64,000 nt of DNA from Saccharina japonica. Its lineage: Eukaryota > Sar > Phaeophyceae > Laminariales > Laminariaceae. The notes under the pieces were generated by a model. It made no database searches and had not been told where the DNA came from. It saw nothing but the letters and a program-made list of their open reading frames with translations. The DNA lies in contig MEHQ01002869.1 in NCBI GenBank assembly GCA_008828725.1, positions 124,001-188,000 on the forward strand, read 5' to 3'. The first letter of the stretch is position 1. The number at the start of each line of letters is the position of its first letter. Both the position numbers and the translations under genes were made by a program. Shown in pieces: positions 38,761 through 50,500 of the stretch.

Positions 38761-39089
38761 CCCGGCGTCCATCTCGGAACGCTGCCCCTCCCCCATCGAT
38801 AAAAATTAAGCATACATACCACAAATAACTGGCACCAGTATTATTAATACATCTAGATAATCAAGCAGCCAGCCAAGCAAGGCAAAAAAAAAAAAAGTCA
38901 AACCACCGTCGTGGTCGTAGAGCGTCAAATTTTGTTGCGTCCAAAAACATGGCACCCCACCCCATCCACTAACCTCCCACCACGGAAGACAAGAAAACAA
39001 AAAAGAATGTCCCACTCTCTATGACCTGGCCGTGCAGCACCGACATTCGTTCGTTCCATAATCTGCAACACACTCATCCACCTACCCAG

Positions 39090-39330
39090 TGACACCAACC
39101 CGCCCAAACACCAGCCCACCCACCCACCCACCCACCCACCCACCTACTCACGCACCCCACCCCACCCCACCTCATCGAGCGTACAACAAATCACGCACAG
39201 CACAGCAGTACACAGCAGCAGCAGTACAAGTACACAGCAGTAGTACATACACACAAGTAGTGCAACAGCAGCAGCAGCAGTACTGGACTACACAGCAGGA
39301 CACAGCAGCAAGCAGCTGCAGTACACCCCA
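39090..39330. repeat. CCCA and CAGCAGTACA simple repeats
   Basis: (CCCA)n at 39108-39143, then CAG/AGTAC-rich sequence at 39195-39330. No gene. The preceding 38761-39089 has none either. Confidence 0.8.
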
Positions 39331-39611
39331 CCGCACACGGCAGGCACGCGGCACTAGACAGGGGAGGATAACACGGCCGAGCCGGATTTTTCCACCATTC
39401 TGCAACCGGCTACCATGCCCGGTCATCATCATCACCGCTGCCGCTGCCGACGTCCCAGCCTGCCCCGGCCCCCCGCGCAGCACCTATAAGTCTCACTCCC
39501 TTTCCATCGGGAAATCCGCAAAAAAAAAAAAAAAAAAAGTGAGAGCGGGCGCGACAGCGCCGGTTCAGCGAAACCCGGCCGCGCGTCCTGTGCCGTTGTT
39601 ACTATTTACTA

Positions 39612-39915
39612 CCACCCTGTTCGGAAATATAAGGACGTTTTCATCTTCGTGTGGATGACTAAACGGTCCTTATATTTCGGTCCAGATTGGTACCACTCTT
39701 ATCTGGAAACAGAAAAGCAGCGGTTGGGTAAAAAAAGTTCATATGGATATCCAACGGTCCTTATACGTTGAAATAACCGTTCGGGTACTCGCATTAATGG
39801 TATGGATACCTAACGGTCGTTACGTTGAAAGATTCCGTTAGGATATTTAGTCATACGAATATGATACCCAACGATCAACGCCCAACGGTCCTTATCTTTC
39901 TGGACAGAGTGGTAC
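39612..39915. mobile_element. Family C element and an expanded neighbour
   Basis: 39612-39690 is a 79-bp family C copy with TA flanks. 39691-39915 starts and ends with the same family ends but has an enlarged interior of GGTATGGATACCTAACGGTC-like units. Confidence 0.75.
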
Positions 39916-40894
39916 CCACTACTGTTAACGACTACTGTAGTCTATACTCTTTCGTGTCTGTTTCTAACCAATCAGATTTGTTCCCTTCAAAACGATTGGC
40001 CAATCGCAAGCCTGTGGCGTGTGAAAATATCTATCTGCGCCTCTTCCGTCGGCGTGACGCTGACGGACTCGAAAAAAAGCCTGCCAACTCTCTACAACCG
40101 AAGAATCGCGCGCAATAATACCACTGCCATCCATCCCTCCCTTCCCGCTGGGTTTAACGCCCTCCCCAACCCCCTCCCCCCTGAGTTGAAATTTTACAAA
40201 CTGCAACTGGATTTGTGAGGAAAGGCTGACTTAAGAACCGGACAAATCGTTGCCTTCTTGCATGCAGTACAGTAGTACTAAAAAAAGGGAAAATAACCTC
40301 GGAGAAAACGTGCAGGGAAAAACCGTCGCTGAGAACCCTCCCGCAGCGACCCACCCTGCTTTACGCCCCGACTGTGGTTGCGGCTACGCTTGCAGCTGCT
40401 ACTGTTGCTACTGCTGCTACTCCTGCTGCTGCTGCTGCTGCCGCTGCTGCTAGCGCTATTGCTACTTACTGCAGCTGCTACTATTGCTACTGCTACTCCT
40501 GCTGGTGGTGCTGCTGCTGCATCATGGTGCGTTTCCAGGGTCAATCAACTTGGAACTGCCTTGGGGGCGCTGCTGCTGTTGCAAACGCCCAAAAACAAGC
40601 ACAGGAGATTTTTTTTTTTCCTTTCTCAGGGGAGAGAGATAGGGCTAAAGCGGAGCTAGCTGCGAGGCGCCTCATCCCGCACCTACCGCAGCAACACTAG
40701 CAGCCGCAGCAACACTAGCAGCAGCACCACCAATAGCAGTAGCACCAGCAAGCAGCAGCAACAACTGCACAACCAACTTAACTTCCCTTTCCCAGATAGA
40801 AAAAGGGAAGGGAGAGTGGGAAGGGGCAGCAGCAGCAGCAACAGCAGCAGCAGCAACAACAACAACGACAACAAAAATCGGGGAGATGGGGAGG

Positions 40895-40900
<6 letters not shown>
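39916..40900. other. Intergenic with GCT and CAG/CAA repeats
   Basis: GCTGCTACT-type repeats at 40380-40525 and AGCAGCAGCA/CAACAACAA at 40685-40875 give Leu-, Ser- or Ala-rich frames. No gene recognised. Confidence 0.55.
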
Positions 40901-40933
<33 letters not shown>

Positions 40934-41060
40934 ACTCATGCCATGCATGGTCGTAGTCGTACTTCGAATCACCATAGACCCAATGAGGCGTATATACTCA
41001 TTTGTTGCTTGCCTTAGCCATTCGACCATTGACCACGCATCCCTTTCGAGATACGGGAGC
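40901..41060 (-). mobile_element. Poly(G)-headed family 2 and LINE 3' ends (minus)
   Basis: A run of more than 30 G on the plus strand, then GTACTCATGCCATGCATGGT (family 2 end reversed) and ACTCATTTGTTGCTTGCC … CGCATCCCTTTCGAGA (LINE end reversed): the same tail order as the plus-strand copies, in mirror image. Confidence 0.8.
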
Positions 41061-41159
41061 GCGGGGGGGGGGGAGCAGCACGACCGCCATTCCAAGAGGC
41101 CACTCGCTCGCTGCAACGACACAAGACGCGTGCGAATGCCAACCGTGACGGCATACGCT

Positions 41160-41400
41160 CACGCCAAGCATACTAATCGTACCGTACCATACCGCACCGC
41201 ACCGTACCGTGCCGAATCGCACCGCAACGTATACGGGTGTAGAAAACCGCACCGCAACACTGCACCATGAAAACCGCACCGCGCAGCATCGCGCAGCATC
41301 TCATAGCACATGTACTGCACCACGCCGCAAGGCTCCGAACCGCACCGCATCGTGTACCCTGCACCCTGCTGCACAGCAGCGCACTGCATGCCAAAACAGC
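41160..41400. repeat. CCGCAC/GTACC-type degenerate array
   Basis: Repeated ACCGCACCGCACC, CGTACCGT and GAACCGCACCGC blocks of irregular spacing. Confidence 0.75.
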
Positions 41401-41959
41401 GCGAACGGTCGGCTGATAGCTACACACCCGTTGTCATCGCTCGGGGCGCCACGATACAAAGAAAAAAAAGTAGAAGTCGATCAACATGACACGACATCAC
41501 AGCACAGCAAAGAGAGAAGCACAGGCACACGCATGACGCGTTTACAGCCTGCCCTGGCCCTGTCCCGCGAGCGTTTCGCAGCGCTTAAGCACAACGAATA
41601 CCAGGTCATGCCTACAACGAATATTTATAGGTTACGCCCACAACGGATATATTTAGAGGTTATGTCCACACCATATATGTATAGGGCATGCTCACAACGA
41701 AAACAAAACGCAGGCTTAAGTAGGTACGACGAACAGACGGGTTGGGCTTTATACACCGTGAAAAAAAACCCTTCCTGACGCGTCTCCTAAAAAATAAGGA
41801 AGTCGCCCTGCCTCCATGCTCACAGCGTAATAACAGACCGCGACGAACAGACGGGTTGGGTTACTGCATACACCATACAAGACCACCCCCATGCCTGCGC
41901 CCCTCCCCACCCTAAAAAAAAAAAAAACTGTCGCCATGTTCTCTCTCTCTCTCTCTCTC

Positions 41960-42001
<42 letters not shown>

Positions 42002-42873
42002 ACCGCGCCCTCCAGAATCACGCGAAGCTAACGTCGTCAACGTAGCGAGAAAAAAGCAACCGGCACGAGGGAGGGGGCAACTTGTGCTATTCGTAAAGCT
42101 TAAAGTTTCCCGTCCTCCCCAGCCGCCTCCAGCCAGGTGTGTTCAAAACCAAGCTCACAATCTCCCGTGTAGCCAAAACATCGCACCCCCCNCCCCCACC
42201 CCCCCCCCCCCCCAAACACGCCACCCAACGCGCTGCGCTAACTCGGAACTCCCAGCCGAGGGTTATAAACGGATAGAGCCAACCCTGCGCCGGGCTCAAT
42301 GCAGAAAAAAATAGGTATTCCACGGCGTAAAATAAGCCTGCGATGGTCGTTCTTTTGCTCAGTCGCAAGAGAGCACCACAGGAAAATAAAATACAAAAAA
42401 AGAGATTGAAAAAAAAAACGATGAAAAAAAAGAAAAGAAAAAAGAAGATACGTACAAAAAAAACACACACACAAACACACACTACACCCGTAGAACAAAA
42501 CAAAAAACATATATATGGTATTTAAGTACACAAAACTTAACCCAAAAACCAAAACAAGAAACACATTAAAAAAAAAAAAAACAGCAAAAAATACCATCCA
42601 AGACCCATTTTAGAAACGGACCTCCATATACCGGTATGATATATACCAGGTCCTAACTATTAATAGCAGCAATGCGGTGTGTGTGTCACACACACCCAAA
42701 TCATGTGCGACGCAAACCGCCATTCCCTGCGTCGGCGAGGGGCCATAATAAACCGCCCGCCGTCGAGGGCAGTAAAAGCCCTGGTCAGCGCCCCGGCACG
42801 GGTGATGCGCACATCGGCGCCAGTAGCGGCGCCTCAGGAAGCAGGGCATGACCCTCCTTACGGGCCTGAGCCT

Positions 42874-42876
<3 letters not shown>
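41401..42876. other. Intergenic with low-complexity runs
   Basis: A repeated ACAACGAATATTTATAGGTT-like block (41610-41700) and GACGAACAGACGGGTTGGG twice (41729 and 41841). (CT)n then a C-tract at 41940-42001, another C-tract at 42184-42213, A-rich 42370-42590. 42690-42875 is a GC-rich island without obvious repeats whose coding status is unclear. Confidence 0.5.

Positions 42877-42942
<66 letters not shown>
42877..42942. repeat. Poly(G) tract of about 64
   Basis: Uninterrupted G from about 42877 to 42941, the longest in the window. 42943-43249 after it holds purine-rich and CACCAA-rich sequence. Confidence 0.95.
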
Positions 42943-42944
<2 letters not shown>

Positions 42945-43249
42945 GGAGGTTCCGCAGAAGGGGAGGGGACGGGGGAGGGAGGTAAGGGGGGTGGGTGGAG
43001 ATTCGGAAAAAATCGATCAGCACACACATTGAACTTGTTCCCGAGCAGAGACCGGGTAGAAAGACAGGCAAAAAACACAAGGCAAGGACAGGCGAGGAAA
43101 GGCAAGGCAAGGCAAGGCAGGAACAAACACCAAAGCACCAGTCGCCGATCAATCACAAACACCAATAAAAAACCAAGCACCAATCACAAGCCAAACACCT
43201 ATAAACCACCAACCACACTCACCACTAATCACTCCCCAACACCAACCAG

Positions 43250-44470
43250 AATGTGCTGAAAGACGGCAAGTTCACCCCTATAGACGGACGCCTAGACGGC
43301 CTTTACGGGGGACGCGTGGGAAAAAATCCCGGCTTTGCGGGAAAGCCTTCCCATCATATAACCAATCACCAACCACCAAATACGCTGGAAGAAGGGCGTT
43401 TTTACCCCTATATAGACGAACGACGTACCACCAAAAACCCCTAGACGGCTAAACCCGGGGATGCGTAGGAAAAATCCCCGGTTTTGCTGGAAAACCTTCC
43501 CATAATATCGAAATCAATCACCAACCACCAACCACCAATTATGCTGGAAAACGTTTTTTTTTTTACTTGTTACCCCTATTAATAGACAAACGGTCTACCA
43601 GTAAAAAAAAACAGACGGACACGCCTAGTTGGTTAAAACCGGGGACGCCTGGAAAAATCCCCGGTTTTGGAAAGCCTTCCCATACCATCGACACCAATCA
43701 CTAGCCACCAACCACTAATCACATGATAATGCCATCTCGGACAACGTCCGCCGGGGCGAGGGGGGCGTAGGAGACTCGAGGGTAGAAAAAACCGGGGACG
43801 CGTGGGAAACATCCCCTGTTTTGCGGGAAAGCCTTCCCATAATATCGACACCAATCAACCAACCACCAATCACTACGAGTAACCACCTGATAATGCCATC
43901 TCGGACATCTTCCGCCGGTGCGAGGGGGCTTCAGAGACTCGAGGGTAGGCAAGAGACTCGAGGGTAGAAAAATCGGGGACGCGTGGGAAAAATCCCCTGT
44001 TTTACGGGAAAGCCTTCCCATAATATCGACACCAATCAACCAGCCACCAATCACTACCCACCTGATAATGCCATCTCGGATATCTTCCGCCGGGGCCAGG
44101 AGCATAAGAGACTCAAGGGTACACAAGAGACTCGAGGGTAGACAAACCGGGGACGCGTGTGGAAAATCCCCTGTTTTGCAGGAAAGCCTTCCCATAATAT
44201 CGACCCCAATCAACCAACCACCAACCACTACGAATCACCTGATAATGCCATCCCGGACATCGTCCGCCGGGGCCAGCGGCTTAAGAGATTCGAGGGTAGA
44301 CAAACCGGGGACGCGTGGGGAAAATCCCCTGTTTGGCGGGAAAGCCTTCCCATAATGTCGACAACAATCAACCAACAATCAACCACTACGAATCACCTGA
44401 TAATGCCATCCCGGACATCGTCCGCCGGGGCCAGCGGCTTAAGAGATTCGAGGGTGGACAGGAGCTCCGT
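43250..44470 (-). repeat. Tandem array repeating the 3' end and 3' flank of the phosphatase gene
   Basis: About eight units of roughly 160-176 bases. Each carries the block CCGGGGACGCGTGGG, then a CCCCTGTTTTGC-like stretch and GGAAAGCCTTCCCATAATAT. The four units nearest the gene (exon-like parts near 43726, 43888, 44062 and 44238) also hold a copy of the last about 60 coding bases with stop. The three furthest units (43250-43720) lack it. Two units carry an extra short duplication of the GAGACTCGAGGGT block. The true gene end is at 44393-44455. Copies have diverged by substitutions, so this is not a simple recent assembly duplication. Confidence 0.85.
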
Positions 44471-44560
44471 GTCCCCGCGATCTCCGTAGAAGCTGGAGAT
44501 GTGAACGCCGTTCTCCAAGTGATACCGGATCACTTCCCACGAGTTTTCCACCATGATCAC
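44393..44560 (-). CDS. HAD phosphatase gene exon 2: end of catalytic domain
   Basis: Acceptor ctcctgggcccag|GTGATC after a C/T-rich tract. 55 codons and TGA. Contains VENS (metal-site motif with Glu for Asp), SSFYGDRGDTELL (equivalent to the SWFDDPSDTEL region of SCP/Dullard) and the terminal DDVRDGIIR. The family normally ends only a few to about 20 residues beyond this point, so the stop is plausible. The last about 20 codons and the 3' flank are repeated downstream in a tandem array. Confidence 0.85.
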   Translation of the reverse strand: MIMVENSWEVIRYHLENGVHISSFYGDRGDTELLSTLESLKPLAPADDVRDGIIR

Positions 44561-47500
44561 CTGGGCCCAGGAGAAGGGTAAGGGGGGGGGGGGGAGAGAG
44601 TGAGTGCAGTGTGGTGATGGAATACCGAATGAAAATCGAGTGCGACACGATGTCGATAAATAAAAAACTCGACACGATTTCGAGACGTAAAAACTTATCG
44701 TAATAAAAAAAAACGAAGAGGATAGATGCACGATAATAGCCATGTACGTGTGTATATCTTACGAGAATCGAGGTCGATACCTGGTACCACGTATGTGACT
44801 CTGGTATGTTATGATAAGATACGATGCCGATAGGCGAAAACAAAAAATCGACGCGATTTTCGATACTCCATACCACTCTGACCGGTAATAGAAGGCTCGT
44901 TTTTATATTAACCCATCCAGAACTGAAAAACTTATCCCACCCTAATTCCAAGTAGTTTGTCCCCAAAAACGTGGGACCAGTTCTTAAGGGGTTAACACTT
45001 AATCGAAATGGTGCTTATTATTCGGGTCAGAGCGGATAATATGTACCAGGTATATGATATCGATATTTTCAGTTTTGCGTTCAGTATCAGCAGCAAAAAA
45101 AAAAACGGGGATGCCAGGGCGTGGAGGGCAAAACGCGTTCGACATGGTATACAGCAGTGGGTACTCCGATTTAAGAGCGACCCTTGACAAGCCAAAACAA
45201 GCGCTCTTAACCCTTTCAGAACTGAAAAAAAAAATCCACACTAATTCCAAGTAGTTTGTCCCCAAATATGTGGGAAAAAATATCCCACACTAATTTCAAG
45301 TAGTATGTCCACAAATACGTGGGTCCAGTTATTGAGGAGTTAACTGGCCACAGATTGCTCTTATCTGTAGTGGGATATATACATACCATTTTTTAGTATA
45401 GGCGGGACATGCCGACTTGACCGAACCCTTTCAGAACTGCAAAACTTATCCGACACTAATTCCAAGTAGTTTGTCGCCAAAAACGTGGGACCGGTTCTTA
45501 AGGGGTTCAATCCCGAATGCTCATACCTTGGGTGCTCTTAAATCGAGGCACCCACTGCGTATATATCGAAAGTCCGATATTTGACCATTTCGATTATATC
45601 GAAATTGGAGAGAGAGCTTTGATAATTCAGATGCAAAAAAAAAAACGACACCAGATCGGTCACAGAAAGCAAAAGCACCCAGGGCCACGTGACTGGGGTG
45701 TATACCCTGTATAGTGATAAATTTTCAATTTTCAATTTTAGTGCCCGACGTAACGCAAGGAGTTGTTTCGTGTTCGCGTGGATCTATCTGCCCGCGCAGG
45801 CGAGAACTTCCGTAGATGTGCCCGCACTGAAAATAGAGCCTTTCCACGCACAACGACCAGGTGGCACACCGACCAGGCATGCCTCTCGTTAGGGCTATAG
45901 GGTTAGGGTTAGGGTTAGAGGTCCGGGTCGGGGTGGTGGCCGCCGTTAGCCGAAGCCAAAAATAAGCAAGGACTATCATGGGAGTCAACGGGACGGGAAT
46001 TCCCATAGAGAACGGGACGGGACGGGTATTCCCGTCCCGTCCCATCGTGAAATGTCTCCCGTCCACGACCTCCCGTCCCATCCCATCATGTTTTTCCTAC
46101 CCATTTCCGTCCCATATGGCCGAATTAGTATCCTCCCGTTCTCCCGTCCCCACCTTGCTTCCCATCCCATCGTCGAATACTTTCTCCCGTCCCATCACTT
46201 CCCATCCCGTTGGCAGGATACTTTCTCCCGTCCTATCACTTCCCATCTCGTTGGCAGGATAATTTATCCCGTCCCACTTGCTTCCCGTCCCACTATCCCC
46301 GCACGTACTCCCGTTCCCATGACCATTGTGGACATACTGCTCCCATTGTCAGTTCCCATCTTCCTCCGATTTGCGCTTCCCGCTCAACCTCCCAAATCTC
46401 CCATTTGCACTTCCCACATACGTGTAGTTTCGTAGTTTCAGTGGAAGTTGTATAAATTCATATTTTTTATATGTGAATCCAAGGTGAATCTTGGATTTAA
46501 GTATTTATTGTTATGCTACGCTGTCATCATCACCTCTCCCATTATTTTATTTTTATTTTTTCACTTTTGGAGAGAGACGCACCACACACCACACAAGCAC
46601 CACACACACGTTCCTCATGGCGGAATCGGCCCGTGGTGGCTCGGCTGCCGAGCCTCCGGCATAGCCAAGTCGGTCATTTGCGATCAGTGGTACTCCCGTG
46701 AATAAGATGGGTGCAGGCGTTGGGAGAAACAAGCAGACGTCAGGGATTTGGAAGTATTGCGTGGAGTTCGAGCCAGCTGTGGACAAGAAGAACGTGAAGT
46801 GTGCCGGTGTACACGGCTGTAGACACTACTAGTTCGTAACGAGGCTTGGGGGAGACGGGGTGTACGTTCCGTTGAGCATCTATGTTCCGTTGAGAACGTC
46901 CCACATATCCCCAGTGGAGTGGGCTTCCCGTTGTCTTTCCCATCGACATTGGCAATTTTCCCATTGCCTTTCCCATCGACAATGGCAATTTTCCCATTGT
47001 TTCCCGTCCCACTATAGAACGTGATAGTCCCATCTCATCCCGTCTGAAAGATGGGAGCCATATTCGATTCCCATCCCGTCCCCATCAATAAAAAACTCCC
47101 ATCTTCCCGTCCCGTTCCCGTCCCGTCTAGAAAGCATGTGGACATTTCCCGTCCCGTTCCCGTCCCGTCTAGAAAGCATGGGACATTTCCCGTCCCGTTC
47201 CCGTCCCGTCTAGACGAAAATTATCCCGTCCCATCCCGTCACAACGGGAGCAGAAAAACTGACGATGGGATCCCGTCCCGTTGACAACGGGAGCCCATTT
47301 TTTTTCCGCCTGCGGCTGGCTAAGGACTCCCGTCCCGTCCCACACGGTGCCTGCGGCACCATGATAGCCCTTGAAAATAAGCTCACCGTCAGGAACGAAC
47401 GAATGCCTTCCAGCTTCGTGACAAAACCCTACCTCATTAGAAACAGCATCACTTCATGCGGGGAAGTCTGACAAGTTCGCCTGAGCGGGCAGATTTACGC

Positions 47501-50500
47501 CAGCTGGGTTGTTTGTGTACGCGAACACATGCAGCATTCGCACCCTACTCATACGACGTTGACATTGCCGTCTTTACGTACATACGTAACGACTTTTTTG
47601 GTCAAAATGGTGCATCATTCTGGCCGTAAATAGAATCCCTGTTCACGTATATACATACGTAAGTCACAGCTGTTTTTTTTTTTTTTTTATATACGTTAAC
47701 GACTTTTGGTCAAAATAGTGCATCATTCTGGCCGTAAATATAATCCCCGTTTACGTACGAAACGACTTTTGGTCAAAATAGTGTATCATTCTGGCCGTAA
47801 ATATAGTCTCCAATTTGGCTCTGATGTGAATTATCAAACGCTCCTTATATTCCGGGCCAGCACGGCAAATATCGTCTGTTTTGGTCAAAATGTATGTACC
47901 AGTTATCATTTTTGCCGGGAATACAAGTATAACACCAGTTTTCCCTCTGATATGAACATTAAACGTTCCTTATACCTGGTATGTACAAGCGCGGAAAAAA
48001 AAAATTGGGTGCCGAAACGCTATTTCGTTATTTCTACTGTACAATGACGTACGTAGTATATACCCGTCTGGCCGTTTTTTCTCTTTCACGCAGCTAGATT
48101 GCTAGCAGGGTAGGTCGTGCCTGTCCTATATGGCAATGCATTGTCTGCTCTGCTTACTGCATTGCAACGTAGCATCTCCGTGTCCAAGTTTTATGACCAC
48201 AAGAGTTTCTGTCTCTCTAGGATGAAGAATCGGCACAGACACTGGGTGTGCTGGATGTCGACGGGTATATAGAAATGACGGTTTCATGTGAAAACACACA
48301 CACCCGTCTGGCCGTAAATATAGTACCCTTTTGAACTCTGACATGAACATCAAGCGGGGCTTATATTACCGACCGGCCAGAGCGGTATCACACATCTTTA
48401 TCCGGAAATATAAGGTTCATTTGGTTGTTCCTGTACAGACCTGAATGATCCTTATATTTCCGGACAGAGTGGTGCCCATTTGCAGGCAAGGAACCCGTTT
48501 AGGCTGCAGTCCCTTTGCAGGGACAAGACACATGGAATTAGACTATTAATAGGATTTTTAAGTTTCTGTAAAGTGCAACTACTACGCAAAACAACGCTCT
48601 GCAACTGCAACTGCGACTCTGTTGCGCAACAACGTTTTTGGGGGTCAACTGACTTGGAAATATAATTGGGTAATTACTGCAGTACCAGTATACTTCGAAG
48701 TACTGTATACGTATTGCACCGTATCACACTGGGTGATAACATAACACACGGGTGATAAGATAACACCCGGGTGATAAGATAACACCCGGGTGATAAGATA
48801 ACACACGGGTGGTAAGATAACACACGGGTAATAAGATAACACAACCCCCAGGGATCGGTTTCAAAGCCATTTTTTCTTCGAAACACAGGGAAATGGCGGC
48901 TTTGGGGAAAAATCTCATCGAGATGTTTCCATAGATGCATTGATTGGTCGGCGCATTCCCCATAGTCGAGAAAATCAGCTGCGAAATTCGTCGGAGGGGG
49001 TGTGTTATATTATCATCCCGGGTGATACGGTAACCCTATACTGGTATGTGTAAACGTCCGAGGGGGTGTGTTATATTACCACCCGGGTGATACGGCAACC
49101 CTCTATATACTGGTGTATGTAAACGTCCGAAGGGGTGTGTGTATCTTATCACCCCGGGTGATACGGCAACCCTATACTGGTATATGTAAACGTCCGAAGG
49201 GGTGTGTTATCTTACCACCCGGGTGATACGGTAACCTTGTACTGGTATATGTAAACGTCCGAGGGGGTGTGTTATCTTATCACCCCGGGTGATATACGGT
49301 AACCCTCTACTGGTATATAACAACGTCCGAGGGGGTGTGTTATCCTATCACCCGGGTAATACGGTAGGCGAAATTTCAAGCAATTTGTCCTATTGAACGT
49401 TGGTGCGATTGTCAAAGTATCTACTGTAATAGCTGAGTCAGGCAATCAAAGCTGAGTCAGGTGCAGTTGCCAAAGGACTAACAGCTGAGTCAGGCAACAA
49501 AGAGCCGAGCCCAGGCAATTAATAGCCGAGCTTAGGTGAAAACGCAATATATAGCTCCGAGTCAGGCAATTAATACACATATATAATAACTCACACCAAC
49601 ACAAAATCGCATCGATTGGACGGGGATGCCGAACGCAAGCCTTTTGCCCCTTTTACTCCTGCGTTACACGTTTGTGCATAAATAAACCTAAATCCGACTC
49701 GAAATATCAAGATAATGAAACAGGGACATTATCTTATTCGCTGCATATATGTGTGCACCTTTTTACTACTCATACATACGTACAACGGGATGGATGCACG
49801 TACAGATAAAAAACGATACGTACCTACACATTTTCTCGACATTTTTTAGAGATCCAGACAGGGGAGGGTGAAAAACTAAAACCAAGGACACAAAATGAAA
49901 ACGATTAAAAAACAATCGCTTTGTGGAAATATCTTGTCGAGATCTTTCCTTATGGAAAAATCTTGTCGAGGAAATCAGCTTGGATTTTTCGTGTGAGGGG
50001 GGGGGTGTTATTTTGCGTGTTATGCAGTAGTAAGTCACAACGGTACTTTGGACGAGATACTATTATATTCATACGCCAATACCTGGTTTGTACTCGTATT
50101 CATATTAATATTTTAAAAAAAAAATGTGCGAGTACTACGAGGTACCAGGAAAACTATATACGTATGTATGATATATTTTGTTTTTTATTCCCATCCCATT
50201 TATTATCTTCGCCCTTCCTTTCTCTCTCCTTCCTAGTCGTAACTCAGATCCGGGGTCACAAAGTAGCCTCTTCTCCCTCCTCCCCCACTACACCAAGTAT
50301 GTACCCAAGGAATATATATAGAAAGAGAGAAAGCACCACATAAAGCCGTAAAACGCGCAAGATAACACTACACTCTCTGTGAAAAAATCAGCTTGGGAAA
50401 TCGTCGGAGATGCGTGTTGTACGGTACAGCAGTATCATATCATTCCCTTGGGATGGTCTCCGGGTTTGTGATATTTTGATCTTTTGACCGTTCGATCAAT

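Noticed and set aside
43726..44300. The repeated gene-tail units as alternative last exons.
   Set aside because: They lack a convincing acceptor in front of the coding part, and the first copy already ends in an in-frame stop where family members end.
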